NCBI RefSeq assembly: GCF_021155775.2
Contig: NC_060234.1
Span: 13,257,871 to 13,321,870, forward strand
Length of the DNA: 64,000 nucleotides
Direction: 5' to 3'
DNA from: Neodiprion pinetum
Taxonomy: Eukaryota; Arthropoda; Insecta; Hymenoptera; Diprionidae
Shown here piece after piece: positions 23,974-36,600 of the stretch. The notes beneath the pieces are model-generated. The model was not told where the DNA came from and searched no databases. It worked only from the letters and a program-made list of their open reading frames with translations. Position numbers and translations under genes: made by a program. Each line of letters begins with the position of its first letter. The stretch's first letter is position 1.

Positions 23974-25939
23974 CAGAGATGAGTAGGGAGATCTCCAACG
24001 CTCGGCTTTTCGTGATACCAGCTAGGTTGGAGCGTCGACGTGACACCTAGGCGGCCACGCACCGAAGATGGCCCATTTCCGACCTGACACCTAGGCGGCC
24101 ATGCACCGAAGGCGGCCCACAATCGTGTATATATAGATATACTCGGTCGCTCGAGCAAGTGGTTGCCAATCGCATCCTTGTCCCCGCTCGCACAATGTTT
24201 TCAGGAATGCAAGAATTGGGATTTTTTTGTTTCAATTACGAATGTCAGCGAATAAAAGTATCTCCAGATTTGATAAATTTTGGATTCAATTAGCGGACGC
24301 TGAACCAAAATAATTAACCATTCCCAGCCCGCATACTTTTTTTTTTAATAAATATTATTTTTTTATTGATATGAAAATATGTGACGCCCGGTGTTCTCGA
24401 ATATTTGTACACGCAGTCTATGGAAAAATATACGAAGCCAGCTCGATAACATTTATGCAAAATGTGCAATGGGCAAACGGTTGGAGGAAATTTTTTTTTC
24501 TCGAACTGAATCTTCCAGAGAACCATCAGCGAATTCCAAGCAAGCTCCATAAACATACCGAGCAAACGCGCGATCACGGACGTAGCTGTGGTGTAGCTGA
24601 GTGGATACCACATGAGGATGAATTTTCAATCACAGGTTTTTGCGCGAAGTTTTCCTGTATTTAAGTTAATTACTGCTGCCTTTGCTATAATACTGCATTC
24701 AAGTCTTAAACAAAACACTAAAAAATAAGTTGACCACTTAATGTAAAACAAAATGTTAGATTGAGCTTGAAATTTAAGCCGGAGTTACATAAACTAAGAT
24801 AATTACAAGTGCAACATTGTAAATATTGTACATTTATTGTTCATCTAAATAAATATGATTTCCTCCTCAAAAAAAAAAAAAAACATGAGGATGGAGTGAT
24901 GCGGGACACGGGTTCGATCGCAGTTCACTCTTTTTATTTTGTTTTTTTTTTAAATTCAATCCCGGCTTTTGTTTTTGTATTTTCGGAGAGAAAAAACAAA
25001 TGAAAGAAAGAAAATTTCCAGAGCCGGTCGATTTTTTCCTTCTTTCCTTTTGCTTTTTTTTTACTGAACCCAACCTTTTTGTAGTGGGGGTAACCCAGAA
25101 GAGAACAAATAATTGAAACAATAAAATTCCGAGAGTGAATCGATTTGTTCCCCGTTTTTGGCGCCTCTTTTTTAATAAGGAAAAGTTTTGACAGTAATGA
25201 AAAATAGAGATTACTAAAAACAAATGTATTGTATTTTTTAATAATTATTAAAAAACAGGAAAACTTCGCGCAAAAACCTGTGATTGAAAATTCATCCTCA
25301 TGTGGTATCCACTCAGCTACACCACAGCTACGTCCGTGATCGCGCGTTTGCTCGGTATGTTTATGGAGCTTGCTTGGAATTCGCTGATGGTTCTCTGGAA
25401 GATTCAGTTCGAGAAAAAAAAATTTCCTCCAACCGTTTGCCCATTGCACATTTTGCATAAATGTTATCGAGCTGGCTTCGTATATTTTTCCATAGACTGC
25501 GTGTACAAATATTCGAGAACACCGGGCGTCACATATTTTCATATCAATAAAAAAATAATATTTATTAAAAAAAAAAGTATGCGGGCTGGGAATGGTTAAT
25601 TATTTTGGTTCAGCGTCCGCTAATTGAATCCAAAATTTATCAAATCTGGAGATACTTTTATTCGCTGACATTCGTAATTGAAACAAAAAAATCCCAATTC
25701 TTGCATTCCTGAAAACATTGTGCGAGCGGGGACAAGGATGCGATTGGCAACCACTTGCTCGAGCGACCGAGTATATCTATATATACACGATTGTGGGCCG
25801 CCTTCGGTGCATGGCCGCCTAGGTGTCAGGTCGGAAATGGGCCATCTTCGGTGCGTGGCCGCCTAGGTGTCACGTCGACGCTCCAACCTAGCTGGTATCA
25901 CGAAAAGCCGAGCGTTGGAGATCTCCCTACTCATCTCTG
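23974..25939. repeat. Large inverted duplication: two 685-bp arms around a 596-bp spacer
   Basis: 23974-24658 and 25255-25939 are reverse complements of exactly the same length. Every segment compared was identical, including homopolymer runs, and a 99-codon open frame in each arm gives the same peptide. The arms start directly at the P-element target duplication on the left. The right arm is followed by sequence leading into the leader of LTR copy B. The spacer (24659-25254) holds the rest of a split SINE and A/T-rich tracts. Either a very recent inverted duplication or an assembly foldback. Confidence 0.85.
24580..24930 (+). repeat. tRNA-derived SINE split by a poly(A) retroposon
   Basis: An A-box-like TAGCTGAGTGG (about 24592-24602) and a B-box-like GGTTCGATCGC (about 24911-24921) belong to one tRNA-like head separated by an insert. 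The insert (24621-24882) ends in about 15 A and is flanked by ACATGAGGATG at 24610-24620 and 24883-24893. An 11-bp duplication plus poly(A) is the mark of LINE-driven retroposition. Only the first 38 bp of the insert and the A-box half are repeated in the right palindrome arm. Confidence 0.65.
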
Positions 25940-26147
25940 CTAACAGAGAGCTCAGCGGTGGAGCAGATAATACAGAGCATACTTCGTTATCTGCGTCCAT
26001 CGCTTACCCGCCGAGAATTTAGTTCACGGAACGGACACACAGATGTGACGTCGGAACGGTACCTAGTGGAAATCTCCAGATGTTAGACACCGGAAACATT
26101 CACACACAGCTACAGCTAGACTCACATCAGTAGTTTGGGTCACCAAT

Positions 26148-27993
26148 TACCGATTAAGTATTGAAATACACCGGACAACGGGCATTCTGTCGCTCTAATC
26201 GAACGAACCGAAGAAGGAGTAATTGTTGGATAAAAGATTTAATTAATTGGCTTACCTTTTTGAGAATATTCTGGATTTGATGACTTGCAGCGTAGATTGG
26301 TGAGAGGATTTAGCGGAATAACTGACTCTAATATATTTGAATACTTTGATTAACTTTGGTTTATTTTATAAGTTCGATATTTAAAGTCACAAAAACGGAG
26401 TTACACAGTGTAAGATCTTAAACTTAATATGACACAATGGAGCTGAAAGCTCGCTGGACTTTTGGGCAGAGTAACGTTGTATGAAAAGTTTAAATGCAAA
26501 AGGCTGAAGGATTTTACCGCGAGACTGTACCGGAACAAGATGACGAATCTGGAGGTAGAAACCAAGAGGACGATCGAGTGATCGGTCGCCGTTTTTATAG
26601 GGGTTGATCGTGGCGCAGAACGATCCCCCTCTTTAGATTTTTGGTCACCTTTGCGCACCTCCCCCTTTTTCTAGGAATTCTAATTAGGACACGACATCCT
26701 CGCCGTATGCACGCCTGTTATCTTAGTTCATTAGCTATTACTATATTGTAAGTTTTTACGTATGGTATAACGCTGCACTGGTGCGGTGGTGTAGGTGCGG
26801 GGACTTTGTTCTGTAATTTTCCAACCTGCGTGAGCTTCTTTGTTGAGGCGCAAGCCCCCCCTTGGCCCCTCGGCTGCTTAACTTCTTCCTGTTTACTTCT
26901 TAATATTTTTACTATCTTGCTCGTTACAAAGTCCATATGTCATATTGGTTACCCGTCGTTTGTTAGTTTTATAGCGTGTATCTATATAGAATTACATATG
27001 TATTATAATCGATTACTGTCGTTATTAACCTGGAGTACAATAGCGATTGTTTATGAAACATAGTTGCTATTTGTTTAACATTATTAGAATCGCGCTGCTG
27101 CGAATATTCTTAGGTGTTTGTGTTATAACTATCTTAACAGATTTAGGGTATTTAATAATTTGATAATTCATAGCTTTAGAGCAGGTTTACATGTGTGCTT
27201 TCTGTATATAATTTTCTTCTGTAATTGTTAATTCTTATATTGATATAAATCGGCTTGGAAGCTTCTAGAACGTTTTCTTTATACTTGTTGGTTGCCTGTC
27301 ATTGGGCGTTGCCACGTATGCATCTTTGGGTTTAGTGCGAGTTGATTTACCTTTGATCGTTTCGTCGGTAAGTTTCCTAATGTATTCTCTAGGTGAAGCT
27401 CTGTATGACTCCACATTGGAGATCTGCATTGCCTTCAAAACGTTGCGCGTGTTGCCTACAATACGGCGTTACGGAGGAAGGTATAGTTCATGCTGGATAA
27501 TTAGTATTCACGGTTTTGACGGTTTTGCAGTCTCTGGTTTTATGGGTTATTGCAGCAGTGCTATCTTTACATTATGTTGGTTATATATTTATCTATAGTT
27601 TTACAGTCTTCTATACTCCAGGCTATATGGTAAAGCGTAGGTTGCTTATAGTATAGCTCTCAGCTCCGAATGCACAAATGGCATTGTCGAGTGCTATATA
27701 ATAATTGGATATAATCGTGTTAGTTAATTATGGTGTTGATATGATAGTGATATATAATAACGTATAATAATATCATAGCTCTTTGTAGTACGAAGATCTC
27801 GTAACATGGTTTTTAAGCCTTGGTTAGTGAATTTCATAGTTACTTCCATCTAGGGATATTTCAAATAGTTAGACAGTTGTTTTAATTTCTCATGGTTACA
27901 AGATTCTCGTACTTCGAGTTTGGTTAGTTGATAAAAGTAACATGCAGTAATAATAGTCGATAAAACATACGGACGTTCCGGTCGGATGTTACA
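26148..27993 (-). mobile_element. Long terminal repeat, copy B, with adjacent leader (25940-26147)
   Basis: The reverse complement of copy A: it starts TGTAACATCC at 27993 and ends CTTAATCGGTA at 26148 (CA changed to TA). The leader ATTGGTGACCC follows at 26147 and below. It carries a segment at about 26700-26930 that copy A lacks and copy C has. No gag-pol sequence is attached; downstream lies the palindrome. An open frame 27302-27598 on the plus strand is antisense to the LTR and conserved in all three copies. Confidence 0.6.
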
Positions 27994-28744
27994 ATAGACT
28001 GACAGTATACAGTCGCAGTATCCTAGGGAAATATATGACGTCATAAATCGTCGTCATTTTTCTACTGTGAACACTGGTGTTTTCGAGGTAAGGTGCACTC
28101 AGCAGTTGATCAGGTGATCAACAGCGTTCAGAAATTTAATAGCTTCCACTATTGATAATTATTATTATTGAATATTGTCATATAAAAATACCGGTCGTTA
28201 AAAACAGAAATGGAAAATTTGAAGAAATTGTGTTTATTGCAGTGTGAAACAAATATTATGTATGAAATGAAAGTAACGCCAAAAAATGTCGATCACAGTA
28301 TACTGTACTGCGTTCCGTTTTAAACAGTAACCAGTATAGCTAACTATAAAGGAACGGCTTCACAGTATACTAAATTGACGTCACACCTTACAGTGCTCGC
28401 AGTGTAAATCGGAACATGCCCGCAGTCAACTGCGAACTGCGTTCCGTTTTTACTTCAAGTTGCCAGTTGCAGTAAAATCGGAACGCTACACCGAGGACAC
28501 GGCCATCTCTCAATTACTGCAACATGACTGCAACTGCCTCACGTCCCAGCCGCATATATCGGTGGTCGCAGTCAACAACGTCACAAATTTCATGACGTCA
28601 CTGACTGGCGGCAGTAAGCTGTAGCGCGATTTCGGAACGCGGTTGCCAGTACTCGCAGTACTGCGAGTATATTTCGGAATACACCATCCGTGTGACTGAA
28701 ATAATCGTGATTGTTCGCGATCCAGCAAACTTATCGAAAACAAC
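27994..28744 (+). promoter_or_regulatory. Upstream region of ANKMY2 with clustered GCGTTCCG motifs
   Basis: Between LTR copy B and the ANKMY2 start lie several copies of GCGTTCCG or its complement (near 28308, 28438, 28470 and 28632) mixed with CAGTATAC and TGACGTCA/GACGTCAC motifs and a near-perfect palindrome (GTACTCGCAGTACTGCGAGTA, about 28649-28669). No TATA box stands out. The region must contain the promoter and 5'UTR. The repeated motifs may instead be remnants of a MITE. Confidence 0.4.
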
Positions 28745-31700
28745 ATGGCGCTGAGTACGGGGAGCTTGACGGACTTGGAGAAGGATATTTTCAAAAAAAT
28801 TAGCAAGAATGAGATTGCCGAGCTTAAATCATTGCTGGTTGCAAACAAAAATAAGATTGACTTTGTGGATGAGAATGGTATGACGCCACTTCAGCATGCT
28901 TGCTATAAGGGAAACAAGGAAATTGTTCAGATGCTTCTAGATCAGGTAGGTTAGGTATTTATTTTCTTTTTGCATGCCAGCATATTAGTTCGTATTTGCT
29001 CCTTTCTCTTTTATTCCTATAGCCGAGCCTTTCTAATGCTTAGTCTACCTATTAACTGTAAGTAATAGCAGGTCTGATTCAATTATTACATTTCCATTAC
29101 TTATTCAGTTTCTCTTTAGCAGATGTAATCCAGGGAAGCAGTAGACTGGGGAAACTGAAAACATTTTTGGCTATCAAAAGTCGGTACTTATAGAGTTCAG
29201 GAATTATGCTGATCTATGGAAAAACTTGTTTGTTCACTCAGTCATTGTCAGGCATTAATATTCCATAGTTATCAACAAATTTTGAACAATATGCTTGGTT
29301 ATTTATTTGAAAAAAAATTTGGAAGTTTAATTTAAAACGACTACGCGATATCGGATTTGTATATGCTAGATATCAAATATGTGTTTTACTTGATGGCAAG
29401 GAATTGGAAAAATCTCAATTTGTGGCTAAGGAGGATCGTTTATTATATATTTTCAGTTGATTTGCCATTTTCCTATGATGTACACTTTAACTGAAGTATG
29501 AAATACTGTTCATTACTTTACCTTCAGGTCGTAATGCTGACTATGAAGCTTTAAATTCGCACACAGGCCTGTTATAATTATAAAAATAAACCCTTACAAC
29601 AAAATGAAAACTACTTTGGACCATGGTATTGATATATTTCAATAATTGCTCAATTATCATTCCAAAGTGCTTTTCAACAACTGCTTTTGTTGAGATATGA
29701 TTTTTAATGTACCATATGTATAATTTCACATTTGACTATGTAGTAAAATGAGAATCCGCAAGACACTGAATCTAGACATCCAAGGAGCCTAGGCCCCATG
29801 CATGAATTTAAGTTGATATTATGTTGTTGAGATGTTAAAGTTATTGTTAGTTTGAGCATCATGAATCATTTAATGTGTTTTATGAGATTATACTTTGTAA
29901 CATTAAGTAGACAGATACCACAGAAAAAAAATTGAGTTACTGTAACCATTGAAGGTTTAATGGATGACATGAACATGATAAGTTTGTTATCTCAGTGATA
30001 ATTTACTCTTTACTTAGCGTTCCCTAAATCCCTGCTAGTTGAATTAGCTGAATTTTTTGTCACGTATCATCGCGTAAGTATACAAGTAATAATTAGAAAA
30101 AAATTTCCAGGGGGCTGATGTGAATTCTTGTCAGCATGAACATGCTTACACAGCTTTACATTTTGCTGCGCTCAGTGGAAATGCAGACCTCTGTCATCTA
30201 CTGATGTCCCATGGAGCTCGTTTAAGTGTCACCAATAGTGTGGGACGAACTCCAGCTCAAATGGCTGCGTTCGTTGGCAACCACAACTGTGTGGCTACGA
30301 TAAACAATTTCATACCAAAGGCTGATATTGATCAATACATAATGCCACAAGGGCTTCAAATGGAACCTATGCTACCTCCGCATTTGGCTGATGCTTTTCA
30401 CAAATTCATTATGCAAGTCAACGTTCATCCCGTTAGAGTGGCGCTAAATCTACAAAGATGTCCTGGGCTCTTGAAAAATTTAGATAAGGTGATGTCACAT
30501 TATTCTATTTTTAATCCTATTCTATCTAAAAATAAACTCATAATCAGCCCATGAAGTATGAGCAACTTGTTTCACAAAGAATTTGTGTTTTAGCGAAATT
30601 GAAAAAAATCCTTATTTCTCGTGAGTCTGAAACTGATTGTGAATTCGAATCATGGTGAATATGAAAGAACAATTTACGGAAATTTGGTATATTATAGATC
30701 TCTGGTTGGCACGAGCTTTTGAACTTTTGTTGACAGCAAGTGGTTTAGGAACTGAGAATTCGTGAATGATTGAACAAAATACGAAATGAAAACGAACTTC
30801 CTTAAATTCATGAAACTACAATACTAACTTATTAAAACTAATCAAGGAAAATTTTTTTTTTTGGTATTTTACACATCAGGTTACTGATATTTATTTTCCA
30901 ATATAAACCTCATGTGCGCAACAATCTCTAATTTTCCAATTTTTGTCTTTAATTGTGAGTCTATAAAAATTCTATTTAATTCTATAATATCATTTAATTT
31001 GGATATCGGTTATTTGCATAGAAATTACCTTTGACGATTGCAGCAATTCTGTTATGGCTCAAAATTGGATTCAGTTATGCAAAATACCTAAAAGCAAATA
31101 CAGTAGAATCCCAATTAACTGTGCTGCTCGGGACTGAAGAATCTACGGATAAGTGGAATCACAAGTAATTTGTTTACAGTGAATCTGAATTACAAGTAAT
31201 TTTTTATTCTGAACAGTCAACATAATTCCTAATTATTGCATGAAAACTATGATTTAATGACTAGGTATTCTGTGTATATATTGGCATATAAATAAGCTAT
31301 TTCCATACTTTGATATATGATATACACATGTACTTTACTCTTTTTTTTTAATATTTAGTAAATTTTGTTGGTTTCTTCTTTGGTTTTCTTCTATTACATG
31401 TTTCACTTGTCGAAGATGCTAATAGTAGATCGAATTACTGCCAACTTCCTGTTCGAAATAGTTCAGTATGAGTGTACTCGGTTGCTCACACGAAATGCAG
31501 AGGCGCTAGAGGGGACCACAGTTAATCCGCTTCCCAGTTAATCCAACCCTAGTTAAGTGGGGTTCTACCATATTCAACAGAATTTTAAAAAAATACATTT
31601 TGAATATGACAATTCTAGTTTTCAATTTGGAAAGAATGTTACCAACACATCTTGAAGATGAAATTTCATAGAATTTTCATATCTCAATCATTTTGAAAGT

Positions 31701-32900
31701 ATCACAAATCAAGGAAAGAATGTTTGACTTGGTACCTGAAATAAATTATGCATCCTATATCATCAGAAGGTTTGCCAGTACCTGGCACTCGCTAGTTATT
31801 ATATACCTCAGAAGAGATAAGATGATCCCATGGTTGATTAAAATTATATAATAGCAATTTCTAAACTATTGTGGAAAGGAAAAATTAAGTATTTCAATTT
31901 TATGATAATTTTCTTTTTTTCATTTAGGACTTGAGATGTATCAGAAATTTGCTTGTTTATATAGGTTTAAAAATTTTGGAATGGGCAATGAAACGTTTAG
32001 GTTTTCATCGAACAGTGGTCCTTGCAGTTTTTATAATCAAGGATTCTTCAGAGAAAGTAAAAAATTTGCCATTAAAAATAGAGATTATGTAATTTCTATA
32101 CTCACTTTCAATTTTTACCTGTATCATGTACCTTTAATGTACCATTCAACGTTTTTTCATCTCAATCATCCAATATATCAAATGTATGTATCTTACATAA
32201 TGAAACTTGTCATCATTTATAACAATTAATGTGACTGTTCTTATCCTAACTTCAGATACAAAAAGTCCTAGAAGTAATGCGACATAAGCAAATGAGGCAA
32301 GGAATGGAAACCAATGAAGTGATGGCATTCAAGTATCATTATCTCAGTTGTGTAACAGCAGAAGTAGCTAAATGCCAAAAGCGTCAAGAAGCTATGAAAG
32401 CTGAGAAATCCAACAAAGAGAGGAACAGTGAAGACAGTGAAGAAAAAAAATCTGACCCTGTTGAGCTGCTTGTCAGAAAATTTTTAAAGAGTAGTAAAAA
32501 TGATGGCAATTCAGAGTATCAAGAAGCCTTTCTCAGAGAATCCGTTAGAGAATTTCCTTTCAGAGAGAGTACAATCTTTCGTCAGATGGTAGCTACTCTA
32601 GCAGGCACAGACCCACCGTCTGCTGTATCAGTTATATCTGCTGCAATTAACGGGCAGCGAGGTTTTTCCGATAATATTCAAGTATGTGTTACTTGCGGAG
32701 AAGAAAAAGCCACGAAAAAATGTAGTAAGTGTAAAGCGGTACAATATTGCGATCGGGAATGTCAAAGACTACACTGGTTCATGCACAAAAAGTCCTGCGC
32801 AAGACTAGGGCAAATTTCCAGCGTGAAATTAACCGACATTGATAAAGCTCAGGTGGCTAATGCGGTCAGTTCGAGGTTGCAAAATTTAGCTGTTAATTAA
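28745..32900 (+). CDS. ANKMY2: Ankyrin repeat and MYND domain-containing protein 2, complete
   Basis: Three coding exons, all joined in phase 0: 28745-28945 (donor CAG|GTAGGT), 30111-30488 (acceptor TTTCCAG, donor AAG|GTGATG) and 32256-32900 (acceptor AACTTCAG), giving 407 residues against about 440 in the human protein. Three ankyrin repeats span about residues 38-135 (NGMTPLQHACYKGNKEIVQM, YTALHFAALSGNADLCHLLM, GRTPAQMAAFVGNHNC). A C-terminal MYND zinc finger sits at about 337-374, with Cys pairs C-x2-C, C-x2-C, YC-x3-C and H-x3-C. The middle is lysine/glutamate-rich. In vertebrates ANKMY2 acts in ciliary Hedgehog signalling, in part through adenylyl cyclase trafficking; the role here is by homology. 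No lesions seen. It is the only intact host gene in the window. Confidence 0.93.
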
Positions 32901-32932
32901 TTAACGTGATGAATACAACCTTCGTTATTTGC

Positions 32933-32938
32933 AATAAA
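32933..32938 (+). terminator. Candidate polyadenylation signal of ANKMY2
   Basis: AATAAA lies 33 bases after the stop codon. More A-rich motifs follow further on, so the true cleavage site is uncertain. Confidence 0.45.
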
Positions 32939-33408
32939 ATTTCAGATGCTCTGTATTTATTTAAATTGAACAACCAAATAATACAAAATAAACAAATAAG
33001 TAAAATAACTACAAGACCAATTTATTCGATTGTAAATAAATATTTGCATAGCTATATCAACGACATATGTATTATACTAATTAGTGTGACTAACTCGGAA
33101 GAAATTGTTGTAATATATACTATAATTATATGTTATATGCGATTCAACCTCACGTTTTATTGTCACTTAAACATAATCAGATGGTCGGATAGGTTTCATT
33201 TTTTAATCTTCACTTTTCTGTTGGGTTCTCGAGACTTGAGGTGGGAGCGATGCGTGATACATAGCGCTCAATTGATAGAATTTAGCTGGACACTCTCATA
33301 CAGCCAGTAAGCAAGATCCGAGAGATGGCATACTGTGCTAGATGTACTCACGAGGGACCTTAGGTAGCTTTTTCCCTACGATTTTGATCTAGTTCATATA
33401 TGTTGGAG

Positions 33409-33668
33409 TGCATCAAAACTAAGACACCTATATTATTTTATCTGCTAATAAACTGTTTGGAGGGGTGAAAACGACCCTTGAAGATGGGTACCCAACAAGG
33501 TGATTTCTTCATATGTTTGAGGGATTTGAATAGAACCAACGCTGAAATGTTTTGTTAATGAATAGAAACATTTTAATGTTGGTTTCATTCATTTGGGAGT
33601 CATTTTCACCCTTTTAAACGGTTTATTAGCAGATGAAAAAATATATTTGTCTCCCAGTTTTTGATGCA
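33409..33668. repeat. MITE-like 260-bp element with imperfect inverted ends
   Basis: The left half reads TGCATCAAAACTAAGACA, then ATCTGCTAATAAACTGTTT and GGGGTGAAAACGACCC. The right half on the minus strand reads TGCATCAAAAACTGGGAGACA, then ATCTGCTAATAAACCGTTT and AGGGTGAAAATGACTCCC. No ORF. Related GGGGTGAAAT motifs occur at 39430-39740, so the family may be repeated here. Confidence 0.65.
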
Positions 33669-36600
33669 CTAAAACATGTATACATTAGATCAAAAATGGA
33701 AGAGTTCCTACCTAGCATTCCGTGTCAGTTTAATGCTGCCATTGGCATTTACAGCTATGCGTGATCTCACTTGACTCGTAATAGCTCTAATGTCCCTTTA
33801 GTTTTATCATTAATGTATATGTGTATACTTTTATGTGATTACTCAAGGTGTTTCGAAGTTATTTTTTGTAATCACTTTTATAGTGAATAATTTTAAATAA
33901 AATGTGAATATGTGTTCATAAACGGCAATTTTGTTGAAATTTTCCAAATAAAATAGAATTTGCTTAATATGCATTCTACATAAGCAAGGTTGTCATAATT
34001 AAAATAAAACATGAAAAAAGTGGGTAGGTGATCGATTATTATACTATAATAAAAACTCAATAAAGTTTAAACAATCTAATAAAATGAACACGTAAAATAA
34101 TAAAAAAGATGCAAGGATAATCCTTTTTAGCCCAGTCATATTTGAAAGTCGATTTTACTTTCTTAATTGTATCATTTTCTTCTTTCACATAATTATAAAA
34201 TTGAGTGCAAGTGTAAAATTATACCGACAAATCAAAATTGCTTCAATTGTCTCCACTGATAACCTATTTTTTCTGTCCGACCATTAAACGAGTACTCTGG
34301 TCGACGTTGACGATTTGACGTATACATATATCTCTTAAATATCGAAGTCCATGTATCTCGACGCGGAAAATTGTGTTTCCACCAGAGTGAAACCTGTTCT
34401 ACACGATTCCGTTGACGTGCAGGAAATTGACGACAGCGCCGTTATATATGGGTCTTGAAACTCATCGAAATTTGCGTGGTGGGGGAAATGCGCTTACGCT
34501 GCGTCTTTTGTTTTTTAACGCTGCCGCTAGTTCGCACTGTCGTAAGGTAATGTTCGCAAACACAACCTCTAAATTCTATCAAATATGCTTAACCTTCTGG
34601 GTGTTTCATCAAAATCTTCATGGAGACTTTACTCTAGTCTTCATGAAAATTTTATTCAATCTCCTTTGAACCGATAATGCCTGGTCTGCACATACGCTTT
34701 AAGTGGGGGGTCTTAAAGTGCGTCTCCATTAAAGCTGATGTGTAGCCGAGTTTATATGAACTTTGAGTGCCTCCCACTTAAAGATTTTCTAAATCCCACT
34801 TTAAGCTCAATTTTCAGAGAGAAGTAGTGCCAACCGTACCGACATGACAGATATATTGAAATCTCGCGTGGTTTGAACCCGTTCTTTGTGCTTTGTTCTT
34901 TTCTTCGGTCGGCATTTTATCGTAACCAAGTTTGGTACATATTTATTACTTGAACAATTATTAATATGAAAATATAATCCATGTTGAAGTATCACCAGGG
35001 TTTGCAACAAACCAAATGCGTTTCGAATTACAGGTGAGATATATGTTGATTATAAGCTATTCAAAAACTGGTAAATAAAAGATAGATAGGTGATTATTAA
35101 TGAATGAATAAAATTACGGAGAACATTGCATTATATTGCTTCATATATTGTATTACTGAGGTTATAAACACTAACTGACAGTTCTCAAGTTCTTCTCGTT
35201 ACTCCGTTTGATGGCTACAAGGCTTTCTAACCTTCAAGTGCCACACAGTTCTTATTTTAAGGTGCCGCTGACCTGGCATGTCCTATATATATTTCGTGAC
35301 GTCAGAAGCGGGGAAATCGCCCGCACAAATACTGATAAAACGGGGGTACGAATCTGACTGGGAAAATTTTCAAAACATAGCTAGAATAAAATTGTACGTC
35401 TGTATCCCAGTCACTACTATCGCAGATCACTGATAACGTCTAATAAAAATAATGATGAACTCAATAAAATCACGTCTCGTCAAACATAGCCGATCGGGCT
35501 AGCGACTTGTTGAATATTCACCGCTTGTACGATATCAGAATTTCTTTCACTTTTGCCAGGGAGATACCGACGTACAAAAACACACACATAATCCGGGAAA
35601 ACCTATAGCACCAGTCAGTTTTCCGTAAATATGGCACGATTTGTGCGGGCGATTTTCAGGTGACAGGAGCCCGTTCTGATGCACGAGAAGTCTGTAATTT
35701 AGTTCAACGTTGAACCTCCAGAAGCGCTGTAGTTGACCGAAGCGGTACCAGATGGTAACACCACAAGGTAATACGCACACGTCCTATGTTTCTGCTAAAG
35801 CAACAATCTGCAGTGCCGACGAGAGCATAGGCTTTTAGGTGGAGAATTTGTACAAAACTTGAAAATGAATTGAAATAAAATATACAAACGCACCAACATT
35901 TATGGTTCTATATGACAAAGGCAATGAATTGACCCTTTCAGTTTGTTTTGGTCGTTTGACCAGAGTTCTTCTCTAACTTCAATCGGAATGGGATGAGTGA
36001 GTGAGAGGGTGAATAAATAAATAACACGATTTCGCGGGAAAGACAAGACGCTTGCTTCGGCATAAAAACCCTCACGGTGCAGAGGGAAAAGCCGAAGCAA
36101 GACAAGTGTTTATTAACTGCAAATCAGATCATCATAAAACAGGATAATACAGTCGCTGGTGCGTTCCTTGTCAACTACATTGAATGATCATTCAATAATC
36201 TTAAACCAACTTATCTAAGTCTCCATGAGAAACCGTGCTCCGCAACTTCCACGCACTCGTGGAAGCAGGGAGTGGGGAGCGTCAAGGTGGCCCAATGCCG
36301 TGCAAACAGCGGTCCCGACGTCTCGAGAACCAACGCTGACATGCAATGACGCTCGCCCAGGGAGACGCGACACCCCCGGCCCAACCGGAGGGTGAACCAC
36401 GTCTCCCCCGACCGTGTTAAACGGATAAATCTTAAAACTACGCGAAACGAAATAATCGACGCGCGGATCTAAGGCAAACCTAACACGTCCTACCTATTCG
36501 AGCGCTCGAGACTAACTAACTTGCGCTGCGCCCTCACAGGCCAAGCGAACGTACGTAACTGCCGATTCGAGTATCGGCTCACGAATTTCTGACGTGGGCA

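Noticed and set aside
24867..25542. Open frames across the palindrome spacer
   Set aside because: Lysine-rich translation of poly(A) and low-complexity DNA.
24314..25599. Identical 99-codon frames in the two palindrome arms
   Set aside because: They are identical only because the DNA is duplicated; the peptide contains translated SINE and A/T runs.
36220..36560. GC-rich patch that might be ribosomal RNA
   Set aside because: I could not place it against any conserved rRNA segment; left unassigned.
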